DNA of 64,000 nt from positions 467,533 through 531,532 of the forward strand of contig NZ_LBJC01000007.1 in NCBI RefSeq assembly GCF_004114535.1, read 5' to 3'. Position numbers and translations under genes: made by a program. Positions 32,048-41,187 of this stretch are shown here, in pieces. A model generated the notes under the pieces. The model had not been told where the DNA came from and did not search any database. It was given only the letters and a program-made list of their open reading frames with translations. Numbering within the stretch: the stretch's first letter is position 1; each line of letters starts with the position of its first letter. The stretch comes from Bradyrhizobium nanningense (lineage in GTDB: Bacteria > Pseudomonadota > Alphaproteobacteria > Rhizobiales > Xanthobacteraceae).

Positions 32048-32216
32048 AAGTTACCGAACGGGAACTTTATGCGTTGAAACAGCAGATGTCCAGAGAAAAG
32101 TTACCGAGCGGGAACTTTTCGTACTATTCCGATGGACGAAGGACAAAAGTTACCGAGCGGGAATATTTACCTCAAGCCGAGGCTGAGCGGCTCGGAAAGT
32201 TACCGATCGGGAATTC
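32048..32216. promoter_or_regulatory. Four regularly spaced hipBA operators
   Basis: Four near-identical imperfect palindromes, consensus AAGTTACCGANCGGGAACTT, start at 32048, 32098, 32147 and 32197, i.e. every 49-50 bp. Outer copies are slightly degenerate (GAAC/GATC centre; the last two end in GAAT). The first ends 15 bp from the hipB start. E. coli hipBA also has four HipB operators, of a different sequence. Here the spacing close to five helical turns suggests cooperative or looped binding on one DNA face. Site sequence and spacing are read directly; HipB as the ligand is inferred. Confidence 0.85.
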
Positions 32217-32681
32217 TGAGGTTGGCTCCCGCAACCTTCCTCTGAAGGTCGCCAACCACCGACGGCTAAGCTATCCGGTCGGTAGACCGCAAACGGCGTT
32301 CCCGCGCCGAAACCGAACTCTTTACTTCTCGCTAAAGTTGAAGACACCATTGCGTTGTCGCGCTGCAAGTTGGGGCACTGCCTTGTCCCGATCACGAACG
32401 TCTTCGCATTGTTCATCCTTCTCCTTTCTTTGACGCCTGGTTGGACGGCTGATTGCGGCTGTCGCATTCAAAAGGCTCATTCAGAGTCGAGTGTGGGCAC
32501 ATGCGCCGTTCGCGAAGACATGGCGCGCGATTGGATTTGGTCCGGGGATGCCGCCTGGTCCTGCCTCCAAGGAAGCTCGCGCGTCTTATTTCGACGACGG
32601 CTCGATTTTCTCTGAGATCACGCGAGCGGCCGCGCAGGCCCCTTCCCCCGCGCCGAAGGTGTTGCGCCTAGTGTATCACAC
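32217..32681. other. Gene-free stretch upstream of hipBA operators
   Basis: About 460 bp. Short frames exist on both strands, but none has a ribosome site plus a recognisable protein. It is followed by a weak candidate gene on the plus strand. Nothing else recognised. Confidence 0.4.
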
Positions 32682-33029
32682 ATGTCAGAGCCCGCTTTTT
32701 GGAGCCAGTTCCAATCCGAGATCAGGCGGCGCACGTCCATCGACGATCGGGTAAGACCAGGCACGCTGGACTTATCGCTGGCGTTCCTAGCCAATTCCGA
32801 CGCAACCTCAGACTTCCGTCAGTTCACGATCGGTGCACTGATATACGTGACCGTCGTCAACCTCCGACAAGGAACGATCGATCCCGAAGTCCGACAACAG
32901 ATGTTACTTGCGATGATGCGGTACCGTGATCGCCTCACTGCGTTCACTGTTAGCGGAAATGGCCAGGGAGCGTTCGAGCAGTCCGGAAAGGTGAAGTGCC
33001 AAGCGGCGATTCAGTCGAGTTTCTCATAA
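32682..33029 (+). CDS. Hypothetical protein
   Basis: 115 residues: MSEPAFWSQFQSEI, then a mixed stretch with RQFTIGALIYVTVVNLRQGT and PEVRQQMLLAMMRYRDRL, which reads like a folded alpha-rich protein. No recognised domain. No good ribosome site precedes the ATG. It is convergent with the large effector candidate. A small acidic chaperone for that effector is one speculation; a non-coding frame is equally possible. Confidence 0.35.
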   Translation: MSEPAFWSQFQSEIRRRTSIDDRVRPGTLDLSLAFLANSDATSDFRQFTIGALIYVTVVNLRQGTIDPEVRQQMLLAMMRYRDRLTAFTVSGNGQGAFEQSGKVKCQAAIQSSFS

Positions 33030-33187
33030 GAGCCCGGACTATCCCGGGTTGCTTCGAGCTATGGACCGACCTCTCAGGAGCTGGACCTGCGGGGTCCCGG
33101 TGCGGTTCAGCGGGCCCTCTGGATCCGGATTCGGTTGCATGGCTGATGCTGTCCTCACAAGCGGCACTCTACCGCGAGACACCTTAA

Positions 33188-35458
33188 CTAAGTCCCATAT
33201 CGAGCGACCAGCGTCGACCCGTGCTCCGCCTCGGCAAAAGGATATCGCGGATAGCCGCTAAAAGCGGTGCCTAACAAGGACTTGCAGAACGCAGGCGTGA
33301 GCTTGCCGCGGTGGATCACCACGCTTTCGTGCCCTGTCGAAGCTCGAGCGTTCTGCCAGAGGCGATTGTAGCCGCGCTGTTCGTTGGACTTCACGTGGCA
33401 AGCGGCGAACTCGGCGTTATCCAGCGTCGCCAACTGCCACGCATGTACCGGCCGCTTCGTATGGATGTGTACCCACACCGGGCTCGGCATCGCACCATTG
33501 CTCAGTGCCTCGGGCTGCAGCTTGATCTCGAACAGTGTCCCAGGCTCGCCCTTCAACGCGCGGGGTGGCTCCAGGGGAGCCAACTCCCCGGCCGCCTGCA
33601 AGTGTTCAAGGTACTGCTGCGAGGGGAAGGCGTAGGTCTTCATGCAATCCATCTTGATCGTAGCCTTTCGCTCCTTCAAAGCGTTTGCCTGCCCCTGTAC
33701 TTCGGATAACATGCCCTTCAGTCGTACTATTTTGTCGTGCACTTCGGGCACTTGCACGGGCGTGAGCAGGCCGCGTCGACGAGGCTCCTGCAGCGCGGCT
33801 ACACAGGCCTCAATCTCGGCGGCCTGCCTCTGCAGGCGCTCGACGACAGTGTCCACGACGTGGTCGGCGTCTTCGGGTTTCATGAGGCGTGCTTGCGAGA
33901 TGGCCCTTTGCTGACCGGGCAGATCGAATTTTAAAAGTTCGTCCAACCGCTCGAGCAGTCGTGTCAGTGCCTCCTTCGATGGCGGGGCCTGCCAGATCGC
34001 CAAATGTCCCGTCGCCGACGATAACGCCCTCGCATGTGCGTCCTCTGCAGTCGCGATTTTCTTCGTGCCCAGCTCCGAGAGCACGATAATCTTGGCTGCT
34101 GGCGCCGTGTCGGCGTTGGGGCCAGAGGGCTGCGGCTTCGGCCGCCCGGCGGCCGAACTCCCCGCGCCTGCGGCCGGCGTGCGTTTGGCTTTCCCCTTCC
34201 TGCGCGCTGCAGTGCCTTCAGCCACGACAGCACCGCCGGTCGTATGGGCCGGTATTGCGGTCCCAGCCTCGGCCGGCTGTTCAACCATGGCCGGCATCTT
34301 CGGCTGTACTGCCAGGAGGCGCATGACCTCATGCGCAGTGACCCAAGCGCCTTCCACGATCTGATCCAACAGTTCCAACGGGAGATCGGCACCTGCTCCG
34401 GCATTCCTTAGCTCGGCAACCATGTCGTGCAAAGCCGACGCAAATTCCGATAGCCGCTCCATGACACCTTCCAGAACGGCGCAGTGCTCTGCGTCAAGGG
34501 CCCTTCCTCTGCTCTTTAGGACAGCCTCGGCCGTCGAGAGGAATGCCGGAACAACATCCTGGATGAAGGTTCCGAGTAGACGTGCCCGACCGTTCTCACC
34601 CAAGAGGATTTGTCCGACGGCTGGTTCGAACGTGCCCGCCTGCGATTCAATCATGACCCGCGCGAGAGCGACCTGCGATTGCAGATGCATGTTCTTGGCA
34701 TACAGCGCCCAGCCGGTGTGCAGCCGTAGTGCAGCCTGTTCGACCTGCCGCATCTCGGCCGTTGTACTTGGCAAGTTGGCCGTGGCCGCACAGACGGACT
34801 GCACCCGTTCCGAGCGCAATGCCTTCTTTTCCCACCACTCCACGCAGGCCAAATAGTGTTTTGCCACACTGGAAGCCGCTCGGCTCAGTTGGTCGGGCGG
34901 AACGTTGGACTCGCGCATCCGCTCGAACACCTTTCCCGCATTCTTCCTGCTCTGCTCCAGCGCGTAGGTAGTCGGGGTGCCCAGCACGTCGCATTGGTCC
35001 GCCGCCTCGAGCGTCTCGTCGCGAAGTCGGCGGGCCTGATCGTCGGACAGAATGCTGCGCGCCAGATCCGGCGGCAGGCTCGCGTAGTAGTCCAAAACTG
35101 CTGAGCCCGCCTTGACGAGCTGATCGATCAGCTCTTGCGCCTCCGACGAGCTCTGGGCGTGCATGGCGCCATTACGGCAAGCATTAAGTTCCTCAAACAG
35201 ACTGCCCATTTTTCGCTTTGCCGCGTTGATCCCGTCGCCCCTTGAGGAAACTCCCTCACCCGACGTTGGCGGCTGGCTCGCGACCGACGCCGTTCTCTCT
35301 TGAGGCTCCAAGCGCATCTGCTCCACGACGGCGTCGAAAAACTGGCTGCCTTCCGCCAAGATGAGACCGGATTCTGAGCGCGAACTGCCCGATCCCGACG
35401 TGCTGCCGGCTCCTGCAGCCCCAACATGCGGTTCGCCAGGTCGGCCAGTGCCCGTCAT
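33188..35458 (-). CDS. Candidate type III secreted effector (756 residues)
   Basis: Low-complexity Ser/Gly-rich N-terminus (GAAGAGSTSGSGSSRSESG) without a Sec signal, as in type III substrates. A long helical body (about 80-385) with no enzyme motif, a Pro/Ala/Lys-rich linker (about 390-455, RRKGKAKRTPAAGAG), a second helical part and a C-terminal block (about 620-756) with WVHIHTKRPVHAWQL, QRGYNRLWQNARA and SVVIHRGKLTPAFCKSLLG. Architecture and size remind me of the XopP/RipH (Hlk) effector family, but I cannot confirm it. GGGAGA precedes ATG. A tts-box-like element lies about 45 bp upstream. Convergent with the hypothetical gene at 32682. Confidence 0.6.
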   Translation of the reverse strand: MTGTGRPGEPHVGAAGAGSTSGSGSSRSESGLILAEGSQFFDAVVEQMRLEPQERTASVASQPPTSGEGVSSRGDGINAAKRKMGSLFEELNACRNGAMHAQSSSEAQELIDQLVKAGSAVLDYYASLPPDLARSILSDDQARRLRDETLEAADQCDVLGTPTTYALEQSRKNAGKVFERMRESNVPPDQLSRAASSVAKHYLACVEWWEKKALRSERVQSVCAATANLPSTTAEMRQVEQAALRLHTGWALYAKNMHLQSQVALARVMIESQAGTFEPAVGQILLGENGRARLLGTFIQDVVPAFLSTAEAVLKSRGRALDAEHCAVLEGVMERLSEFASALHDMVAELRNAGAGADLPLELLDQIVEGAWVTAHEVMRLLAVQPKMPAMVEQPAEAGTAIPAHTTGGAVVAEGTAARRKGKAKRTPAAGAGSSAAGRPKPQPSGPNADTAPAAKIIVLSELGTKKIATAEDAHARALSSATGHLAIWQAPPSKEALTRLLERLDELLKFDLPGQQRAISQARLMKPEDADHVVDTVVERLQRQAAEIEACVAALQEPRRRGLLTPVQVPEVHDKIVRLKGMLSEVQGQANALKERKATIKMDCMKTYAFPSQQYLEHLQAAGELAPLEPPRALKGEPGTLFEIKLQPEALSNGAMPSPVWVHIHTKRPVHAWQLATLDNAEFAACHVKSNEQRGYNRLWQNARASTGHESVVIHRGKLTPAFCKSLLGTAFSGYPRYPFAEAEHGSTLVARYGT

Positions 35459-35502
35459 AATCTATCTCCCATACAATCGAGAATGCGCAGCCTGTCTGGA
35501 TA

Positions 35503-35530
35503 GACCACCTGGCTGACGATTGGCTGACGA
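35503..35530 (-). promoter_or_regulatory. tts-box-like element upstream of effector candidate
   Basis: On the minus strand the bases read TCGTCAGCCAATCGTCAGCC then AGGTGG. This matches the rhizobial tts box (GTCAGcTTnTCGaaAGC, the TtsI binding site of type III genes) at GTCAG, TCG and AGC with the right spacing, but not at the TT and AA positions. It also forms a 9-bp direct repeat (TCGTCAGCC, 2-bp spacer). Degenerate; function inferred. Confidence 0.45.
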
Positions 35531-36127
35531 AGGGCGCTCTCCGGATGGACAAAAAAACTGAATCACCGTGGGTTCCAGCTCCATGGAAGCTGCCGTGGTG
35601 CTGGAGGCCGAGATGCAGGGATGACCGCATCAGGTGCGGAATCCTCAGCTGCCGTACCTGGCCGCGGCCTGGCACTGGCCCGCATCAACGCCATAGAGAT
35701 CTGCGCTGGCAGGCCGCGAAAGCATCGAACGGGACGACGATCCTACAACCCGGCTCACTGCCGGTAGCTTTGTCCATGGAAGAACTTGGCAGAAACCATC
35801 CTCTACCGGCTTGTCATCACAAGCATGCCCGCCTGGTGGAGCGGACTGGAGGATTGTGTTGAAGCAAAGGTACCCGGCGCATATCGGTTGGAGACCATCC
35901 GCGACTGCGCACGTCTTCCTGCGCGAAGGAGATCCTGGGTCTGCGACCGAAGGCTCACGGCTCGATCATGCGCAAATCCTGACTGGACGTGGAACGCCCG
36001 TCAAAACGTCATTTCCTTCCTCACGTTCGCGTTAAGCAGAACCCGACGTTGCACAACTCCTTTTTCAAACTACGATCCTGCCGAAGCTAGCAAGCTAGCG
36101 ATCCATTTAAGCTTAGCCGGAATACGC
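35531..36127. other. Gene-free stretch between effector and membrane protein genes
   Basis: About 600 bp. Frames on the plus strand here (for example starting near 35545) show no recognisable protein and no ribosome site. It is likely the 5' flank of the effector gene and the tail of the next minus-strand gene. Confidence 0.4.
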
Positions 36128-36502
36128 TCATAAAAATATCGCAGCGAGCGTGCCAAGCGCACCGAGAGCCAGCCCGATCAGCGAGCCGACTGTCGGGACG
36201 TCTCGAAACAGAAGAAACGTGAGAACCGGCTCCACCACTAAAATTGCGCCGACCGATATTGCGATAATTATCCAGATATTCTTGAGATACATGTAGCCGA
36301 GTACGTATCCGAAGACGAGTAGGATACCACCGAAGGATCTCAGCAAAAACATCAGCAGGAGCATTGTCAACTCCCCACCGGCCTTTCCAAACTGCTTTGA
36401 GGCAATCAACTCCGCGATAATCGAAAACGCCTCTCCAAAGAAAATCGCTGCGACCGCGACAACCTTCAATGTCAAACTCATCGCGTGAGTGTCAAAATCC
36501 AT
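36128..36502 (-). CDS. Small integral membrane protein, possible DMT/SMR half-transporter
   Basis: 124 residues with four hydrophobic segments (LKVVAVAAIFFGEAFSIIAE; LTMLLLMFLLRSFGGILLVF; a central one with NIWIIIAISVGAILVVEP; SLIGLALGALGTLAAIFL). The size and VEPVLTFLLFRDVPTVGSLI suggest an EmrE/DMT-like small transporter with a conserved Glu in the first and third spans. No family is certain. ATG 36502 is chosen over an upstream ATG at 36637 because the added part is not membrane-like. Lies beside a cytochrome P450 remnant. Confidence 0.6.
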   Translation of the reverse strand: MDFDTHAMSLTLKVVAVAAIFFGEAFSIIAELIASKQFGKAGGELTMLLLMFLLRSFGGILLVFGYVLGYMYLKNIWIIIAISVGAILVVEPVLTFLLFRDVPTVGSLIGLALGALGTLAAIFL

Positions 36503-36727
36503 CTCCGGGCCGCCTTTGAGAGCGGGAAACGCAAAGGCCTCGGCCCGACACCACCACTCCTCACAGGAACTTAGTCGCAGGAACCTAAACGTCTGTTCGA
36601 TGGATGCCTGGCCCCCGAGATGTAGTGATTCCGTCAATCAACCCGCTTTCGACATTGTGCTGCAGTGAAAGGGGCCAACCAAAGAGGGACGGAAACTGTG
36701 CCGAGCAATACCTTCAAAGCCAGCACA

Positions 36728-37010
36728 TCAAAGCCTAAGCGCTAATCTGCACAGGAAGAGCGGAATAACCGTGCTGAAGTTAGACGCAATTCGCTCGGGT
36801 TCGCCGACAACCTCGACCTCCAGCCGCGCATTCAACATTTCTTCCCAGAGGACTTTCAACTGCAGCTCCGCAAGGTGTCGCCCAACGCAGCGATGGATGC
36901 CGAATCCGAATGACAGATGCTGCCGCACGTTCTTGCGGTCGATGACGAAGCTGTCGGCGTTCTCGATGACCTCTTCGTCGCGGTTAACGCATCATACATG
37001 AAGATGATCG
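36728..37010 (-). pseudogene. Cytochrome P450 C-terminal remnant
   Basis: The heme-binding loop [18 protein letters not shown], with the Cys thiolate, and the end [16 protein letters not shown] are clear P450 C-terminal features. Upstream in frame [20 protein letters not shown] is the expected preceding segment, but a TGA at about 36990 stops the frame, and the sequence beyond it matches no P450. About 90 residues remain of about 400. The pieces beyond 37010 (QVFAPRFLPLWRDEHSS in another frame) are not identified. Confidence 0.8.
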
Positions 37011-37473
37011 GCGCGGAGCTATGCTCATCGCGCCATAGAGGAAGGAAGCGAGGGGCGAAGACCTGACGCTTCGGGTCAATAGCGCCGACTGAGGCCATTG
37101 TCGCAAAAGTCTGGTCTGCCCCGTGGAGAGATCGGCGCCCAAGCATGAACTTGTTCAAGGCTCCTCTCACTGTCTGCCAATGAGTGCGGTACTGGTTGAT
37201 CACGCCTTCGCCGCTTGCCGGGATGCGACCGGCATTATCCCGTACAACGGCTTGGCCTTGTAACTTCGTCCGTGCCAGCTTTGTCCATCCGGCATCAAAA
37301 GTGTGAGCCGCTCGGCTTTTGAAATCACTTGCACAACGGCTCGTAATTGGACGACGCATCACACCGTCTTGGCGGGTGTGCGCGTCAGGTTTTCGTCAGA
37401 TCCGATGTGTATGTCCGAGAGCGCGATCACTTCCGTGACCGCTCGCCTGGCAGACACGACACAGGAGAATAAC
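37011..37473. other. Gene-free stretch between P450 remnant and RTX gene
   Basis: About 460 bp containing unidentified frame fragments and the 5' flank of the RTX gene. No promoter consensus is evident to me. Confidence 0.35.
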
Positions 37474-37962
37474 ATGGCTGTATTCCGCGGCACGAACTAC
37501 AACGATCACGTGGTTGGGACGCCCGATAGAGACTTTATCCAGGGTCTGGGCGGGAACGACGTCATCTCCGGTGGTAAGGGCGACGATGAGCTGGAAGGCA
37601 ATCAGGGAAACGACACGATCTCTGGTGGTGCGGGCGACGATTTTCTGTACGGCAATCAGGGCAACGACACTCTGTTCGGCAATCACGGCAATGACAACTT
37701 CATGTTTACGAGCGGGAACGGCAAGGATTTCGTGATGGATTTCACGGCGGGAGATAGGTTGCACATCGAGGACGGGATCAATCACACTGGTATTCATACG
37801 CTTGCCGATCTTGCCAGCCGCGTCGAGGCGGCTGGCTCCAATACCATCGTCGATCTGGGCGAGGGCAATTCAATCACGCTCTCAAATGTGAGTGCTGGCG
37901 ACGTTCAGCATCACCCGGAGAATTATTTCTCAATCATGCATATCACCGATCACCTTATTTGA
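37474..37962 (+). CDS. RTX (hemolysin-type Ca2+-binding) mini-protein, NodO-like
   Basis: 162 residues from ATG 37474 (AGGAG 6 bases before). After MAVFRGTNYNDHVVGTPDRD come about six nonapeptide repeats, residues 25-79 (GGNDVISGG, KGDDELEGN, QGNDTISGG, AGDDFLYGN, QGNDTLFGN, HGNDNFMFT), each with the GGxGxDxLx pattern that wraps Ca2+. Then a C-terminal part ending HPENYFSIMHITDHLI, the likely uncleaved type I secretion signal. NodO and other rhizobial RTX proteins share this. It would be exported through a TolC-type channel; no type I transporter is encoded in this window. No enzymatic domain is present. Confidence 0.88.
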   Translation: MAVFRGTNYNDHVVGTPDRDFIQGLGGNDVISGGKGDDELEGNQGNDTISGGAGDDFLYGNQGNDTLFGNHGNDNFMFTSGNGKDFVMDFTAGDRLHIEDGINHTGIHTLADLASRVEAAGSNTIVDLGEGNSITLSNVSAGDVQHHPENYFSIMHITDHLI

Positions 37963-38900
37963 ATCGGCCGAGCATGGCGCACGGGCACGGCGATCGCTGC
38001 GGGACACCCATTCTGCCGGTGGCGAACCGCCGTCGCCCTCGACCAGACGACGCGCAGGCCAACAGAAGGAATCCTCAACCGGCCGACATCCGTGACGGTC
38101 CGAGGAAGAAAGCGGGTAAAGAACGGACCGGTCGAAGCCGGCCCCTCGCGATCAGGCAAAGCTGCTCGTCCACTTAGGAGTAGCGCTAAAGCTCATCTCG
38201 AACCGGTAGCGGACATGGCTAAGCCAGTCGTTCGGGGAATATTCGCGGTCCGGAACATGGTTGATATTCCATGCCGGATATTGTTTGCGATAGGCCTCGA
38301 GCTGGTCGTGCGCGGCGGTATCCCATGTGGCTCCCCCTTCCGTCCAGCCGGTGGTTGGCTCCCGCTGCCGGAAGCTGAGCCGGCCGCCTGAATACGGCAG
38401 GCACCGCGCTGCAGACATCGACTCGGACGAAAATGTCGGAGATCTATCGTCAGCGCGTATCCCCCCTCCTTCGGACTGCATCACCGTACCAAACGTTCCT
38501 TGAATGCCGGCCGGCGTAAGCGCCCTGGCCGAAGCGGAGCGAAGGCAGGAGAGAAGGCTTCCGCTAAGGGGCAGTGATAGCAACGCCGGCATGAAATGAC
38601 GGCGGGCCCCGAAAGCGAGTGCAGTCGCGAGACCGGTTATCAAGGCACCCGCGGAACGGGCGGCGATAGCGGCGCCGCAATGCAATGAAGACGAGCCCTT
38701 TGCGCGAGCGCCTCCGGCGAGCGACACCTTGATGTGATGTCAATCGATTTGCCGGCGGCCCACGAGAAACTATCGCAAACGTCCAACGGTGGGCTATTCC
38801 GGGGCGACGCGCTGGAATGGACAGTTGAACGTGACGAAGCAGTAGCTTGCAGCGTTTCATCTTGTGTCCGCCCGCTTGGCTTAACCGGCTACTCCAATCG
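37963..38900. other. Stretch without a convincing gene
   Basis: About 940 bp. A minus-strand frame from GTG 38727 to 38152 (191 codons) ends in DQLEAYRKQYPAWNINHVP and NDWLSHVRYRFEMSF, which look protein-like but match no family I know. Its N-terminal half is low-information Ala/Ser-rich. I treat it as an unidentified remnant rather than a gene. Confidence 0.3.
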
Positions 38901-39095
38901 TGGCCGCCGCTCGCCGCGCCGCTGACGCGGGAGGGCGGCGAGCCGGCCAAAACTCGACCAGCCGCGTCTTGTCCTCTTGGGAGCATGAGGCCGAAGGCTG
39001 GCCAGCCGCACCTTGAGGGCCCCAAGAGCATTCCCGCGCATCTGCCTTGGTCTCGAAACCCATGACGAAGTCGTCGGCGTAGCGCACCGACCGCT
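38901..39095 (-). pseudogene. Group II intron reverse transcriptase scrap
   Basis: VRYADDFVMGFETKADARE contains the YADD active-site motif of the group II intron maturase/reverse transcriptase and the following helix. The next segment continues in other frames: FLGALKVRLASFGLMLP, then DKTRLVEF. Only about 60 residues of about 450 remain, with at least two frameshifts. No intron RNA domain V is recognised nearby. Confidence 0.7.
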
Positions 39096-39119
39096 GGCAA
39101 TGGATTGGTGAAGTTCGAC

Positions 39120-40313
39120 TTATTCTCCGCCCTCGTAGAATAGTCCCAGGGGCAGGCCGACCAGCGCCTTGCCGATCCAGTCGCGCGCGATGACATTGGA
39201 CGGCCCCATCGCGATCGCCGCACGCGCGTCGCGATAGGCGCGCTCGATCGGGCCGCGGTGATAGCCGTACCCGCCCGTCACCGTCAGCGCCGTCGCCGCG
39301 ACCTTGTTGGCGACTTCTGCGGCATGCACCTTGAATTCGGTCAGCGGGATCAGGATTTCGCTTTGCGGCTTGCCGGCGCGCCAGAGCGCGTCGAGCTTGG
39401 CTGGAAGTTCGTTGCGCGAGGGCCGCAGCGTCTCGACCAAAACCTTGGCCGCGCCGAGCTCCTGGCGGATCGCCTGATAGTCGGACAGGCTCTTGTTCCG
39501 ATCCTTGTGCACGAAGCTCGTGGTGTGCGCGATCGCCGCGTTCAACGCGCCCCGCGCCACGCCTTCCCAGACCGCGCCGAGCCCGATCAGATAGACCGGC
39601 GATACGCCGTCATAGATGATTTCCTTGCCCTGCCCTTCGGCGCCAAGGCGGTCGCGTTGCGGCACGAGCACATTGGTGTAGCGGATCGGCCCCGAATGGT
39701 TGGCGCGCACACCGAGCGCGTCCCAGGGGCGGGATTCGATGCCCTCGGCCTTGCCGTCGACGATGAAGAAGATGATATCGGCTGGTCCCTGGCGTCAGGC
39801 GTGCGCGTCTGCACCACATAATAGTCCGCCTGACCCGAGCTCGTCGTGAACGATTTCTCCGCATTGACGCGATAGTCGTCGCCGTCGCGCGAGGCTTCGG
39901 ACAGATTGTACCAACAGTGACCGCCGGTGGCGCGTTCACTGGTCGAGTAGGTGCCGAAGCGGGCTGCCATTGCCGGCCTTCAGCCAGCGCTCCTTCTGGT
40001 CGGTGTTTCCGAACAAATTGATGGTCTGCGCCGCACCGACATGCATGACATAGACGAGGCCGGTGGATGCATCGGCCTGCCCGATCCGGTAGGCGGCCTC
40101 GGCGAAATCCAGATGACTGAGACCGAGCCCGCCGAACTGAGGTTCGTTCAGCACGCCGGTCCAGCCGGCCTCGGCAAGTGCGCGCAGATTCTCGCGCGGA
40201 AAGCGGCTTTCGCGGTCGTTGCGGTCGGCATTCACCTTCACGGTCGCATCCATGGCATCGAGCCTGGTATAAACGTCGTCGTCGATCTTGCGTGCGAGAT
40301 TGTCGTTGGCCAT
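39120..40313 (-). pseudogene. Acyl-CoA dehydrogenase, frameshifted
   Basis: Three overlapping minus-strand frames give one acyl-CoA dehydrogenase: EAGWTGVLNEPQFGGLGLSH (N-terminal helical domain, to about 39965), RFGTYSTSERATGGHCWYN with YRVNAEKSFTTSSGQADYYV (beta domain, to about 39790), then RANHSGPIRYTNVLVPQRDR to KALVGLPLGLFYEGGE at 39120. Indels near 39965 and 39790 disrupt it. The sequence between is well conserved, so decay is recent. It lies downstream of broken liv genes of the same strand. Confidence 0.88.
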
Positions 40314-40335
40314 GGTCAGTCTCTCCGGGTTGCAG

Positions 40336-41124
40336 TCATGCGACAGCCTCTGTCGGCTGCCTCCGGCCGAGATCGCCCTGCGACGATCCGCCGAGATAAT
40401 GTGTCTTGATGTCGGCGCGCTGGCGCAGCTCGGCCGCCGTGCCGGCCAGCACGCTGCGGGCGTTCTCGAGCACCACCGCGTGGTCGGAGAAGCGCAGCGC
40501 CACGGTCGAGTTCTGCTCGGCGACCAGGATCGACAGCCCCTGCTCGCCGTTGAGCTGCTTCAGCGCGCGAAAAACTCCTTCGACGAGCAGCGGCGCGAGT
40601 GCCATCGACCGGTTCATCCAGCACCAGCAGCCGCGGTCGCGACATCAAGGCGCGGCCGATCGCCGTCATCTGCTGCTCGCCACCCGAGGTCAGGCCGACG
40701 AGCGAGCGGCGATGCTGCTTCAGGCACGGAAACAGCGCGTAGATGTGATCGAGGTCCGCGGCGATCTCGGCCCGCCGCGCATCGCGCCCCATCGCGCCGG
40801 TGATGAGGTTCTCCTCAACCGTAAGCGAGGCAAAGCAGTGCCGGCCCTCGAGCACCGGCACCAGGCCGGCGCGCGCCAGCGTCGCCGCCGATGTACCCGC
40901 GACATCGCGGCCGTCGAAGAGGATGCGGCCCGCGGTGATCTGGCCGCGCCGTGCGGCGAGCAGCGTCGAGACCGCCTGCAGCGTGGTCGATTTGCCGGCG
41001 CCGTTGGCGCCGAGCACGGCGACGATCTCGCCGCGCCGCACGGCGAGCGAGACTCGCTGACCGCCGCGATCGCGTGATTATAGGTGGCGGCCAGTCGCTC
41101 GACCGAGAGCAGGGTTTCACTCAT
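40336..41124 (-). pseudogene. livF: Branched-chain amino acid ABC ATP-binding protein (livF-like), frameshifted
   Basis: SETLLSVERLAATYNHAIAA starts at 41124, then after an indel near 41050 the frame changes to RRGEIVAVLGANGAGKSTTL (Walker A) and continues through a LivF-type signature (TSGGEQQMTAIGRALMSRPR) and Walker B LLVLDEP. A second indel near 40610 shifts to FRALKQLNGEQGLSILVAEQ and ends at 40336. Two indels in about 790 bp. Confidence 0.88.
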
Positions 41125-41187
41125 CTGTTGATCCGTGGCGTTGCAGGACACGGGAGCCGAAAGGCTCCTCCCGCAACTGCCGCTGCA

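Noticed and set aside
32048..32216. CRISPR-like array
   Set aside because: Four 20-bp repeats at about 50 bp intervals might suggest CRISPR, but the repeats are palindromic and vary, the spacers are unequal in content but short, they end at hipB, and no cas gene is present. Operators explain them.
38152..38727. A 191-codon minus-strand frame
   Set aside because: Starts with GTG, low-information first half, no recognised family; listed only as unidentified stretch.
38564..39223. A 219-codon minus-strand frame across the acyl-CoA dehydrogenase end
   Set aside because: Joins several unrelated remnants in one open frame; its parts match the reverse transcriptase scrap only when read in other frames.
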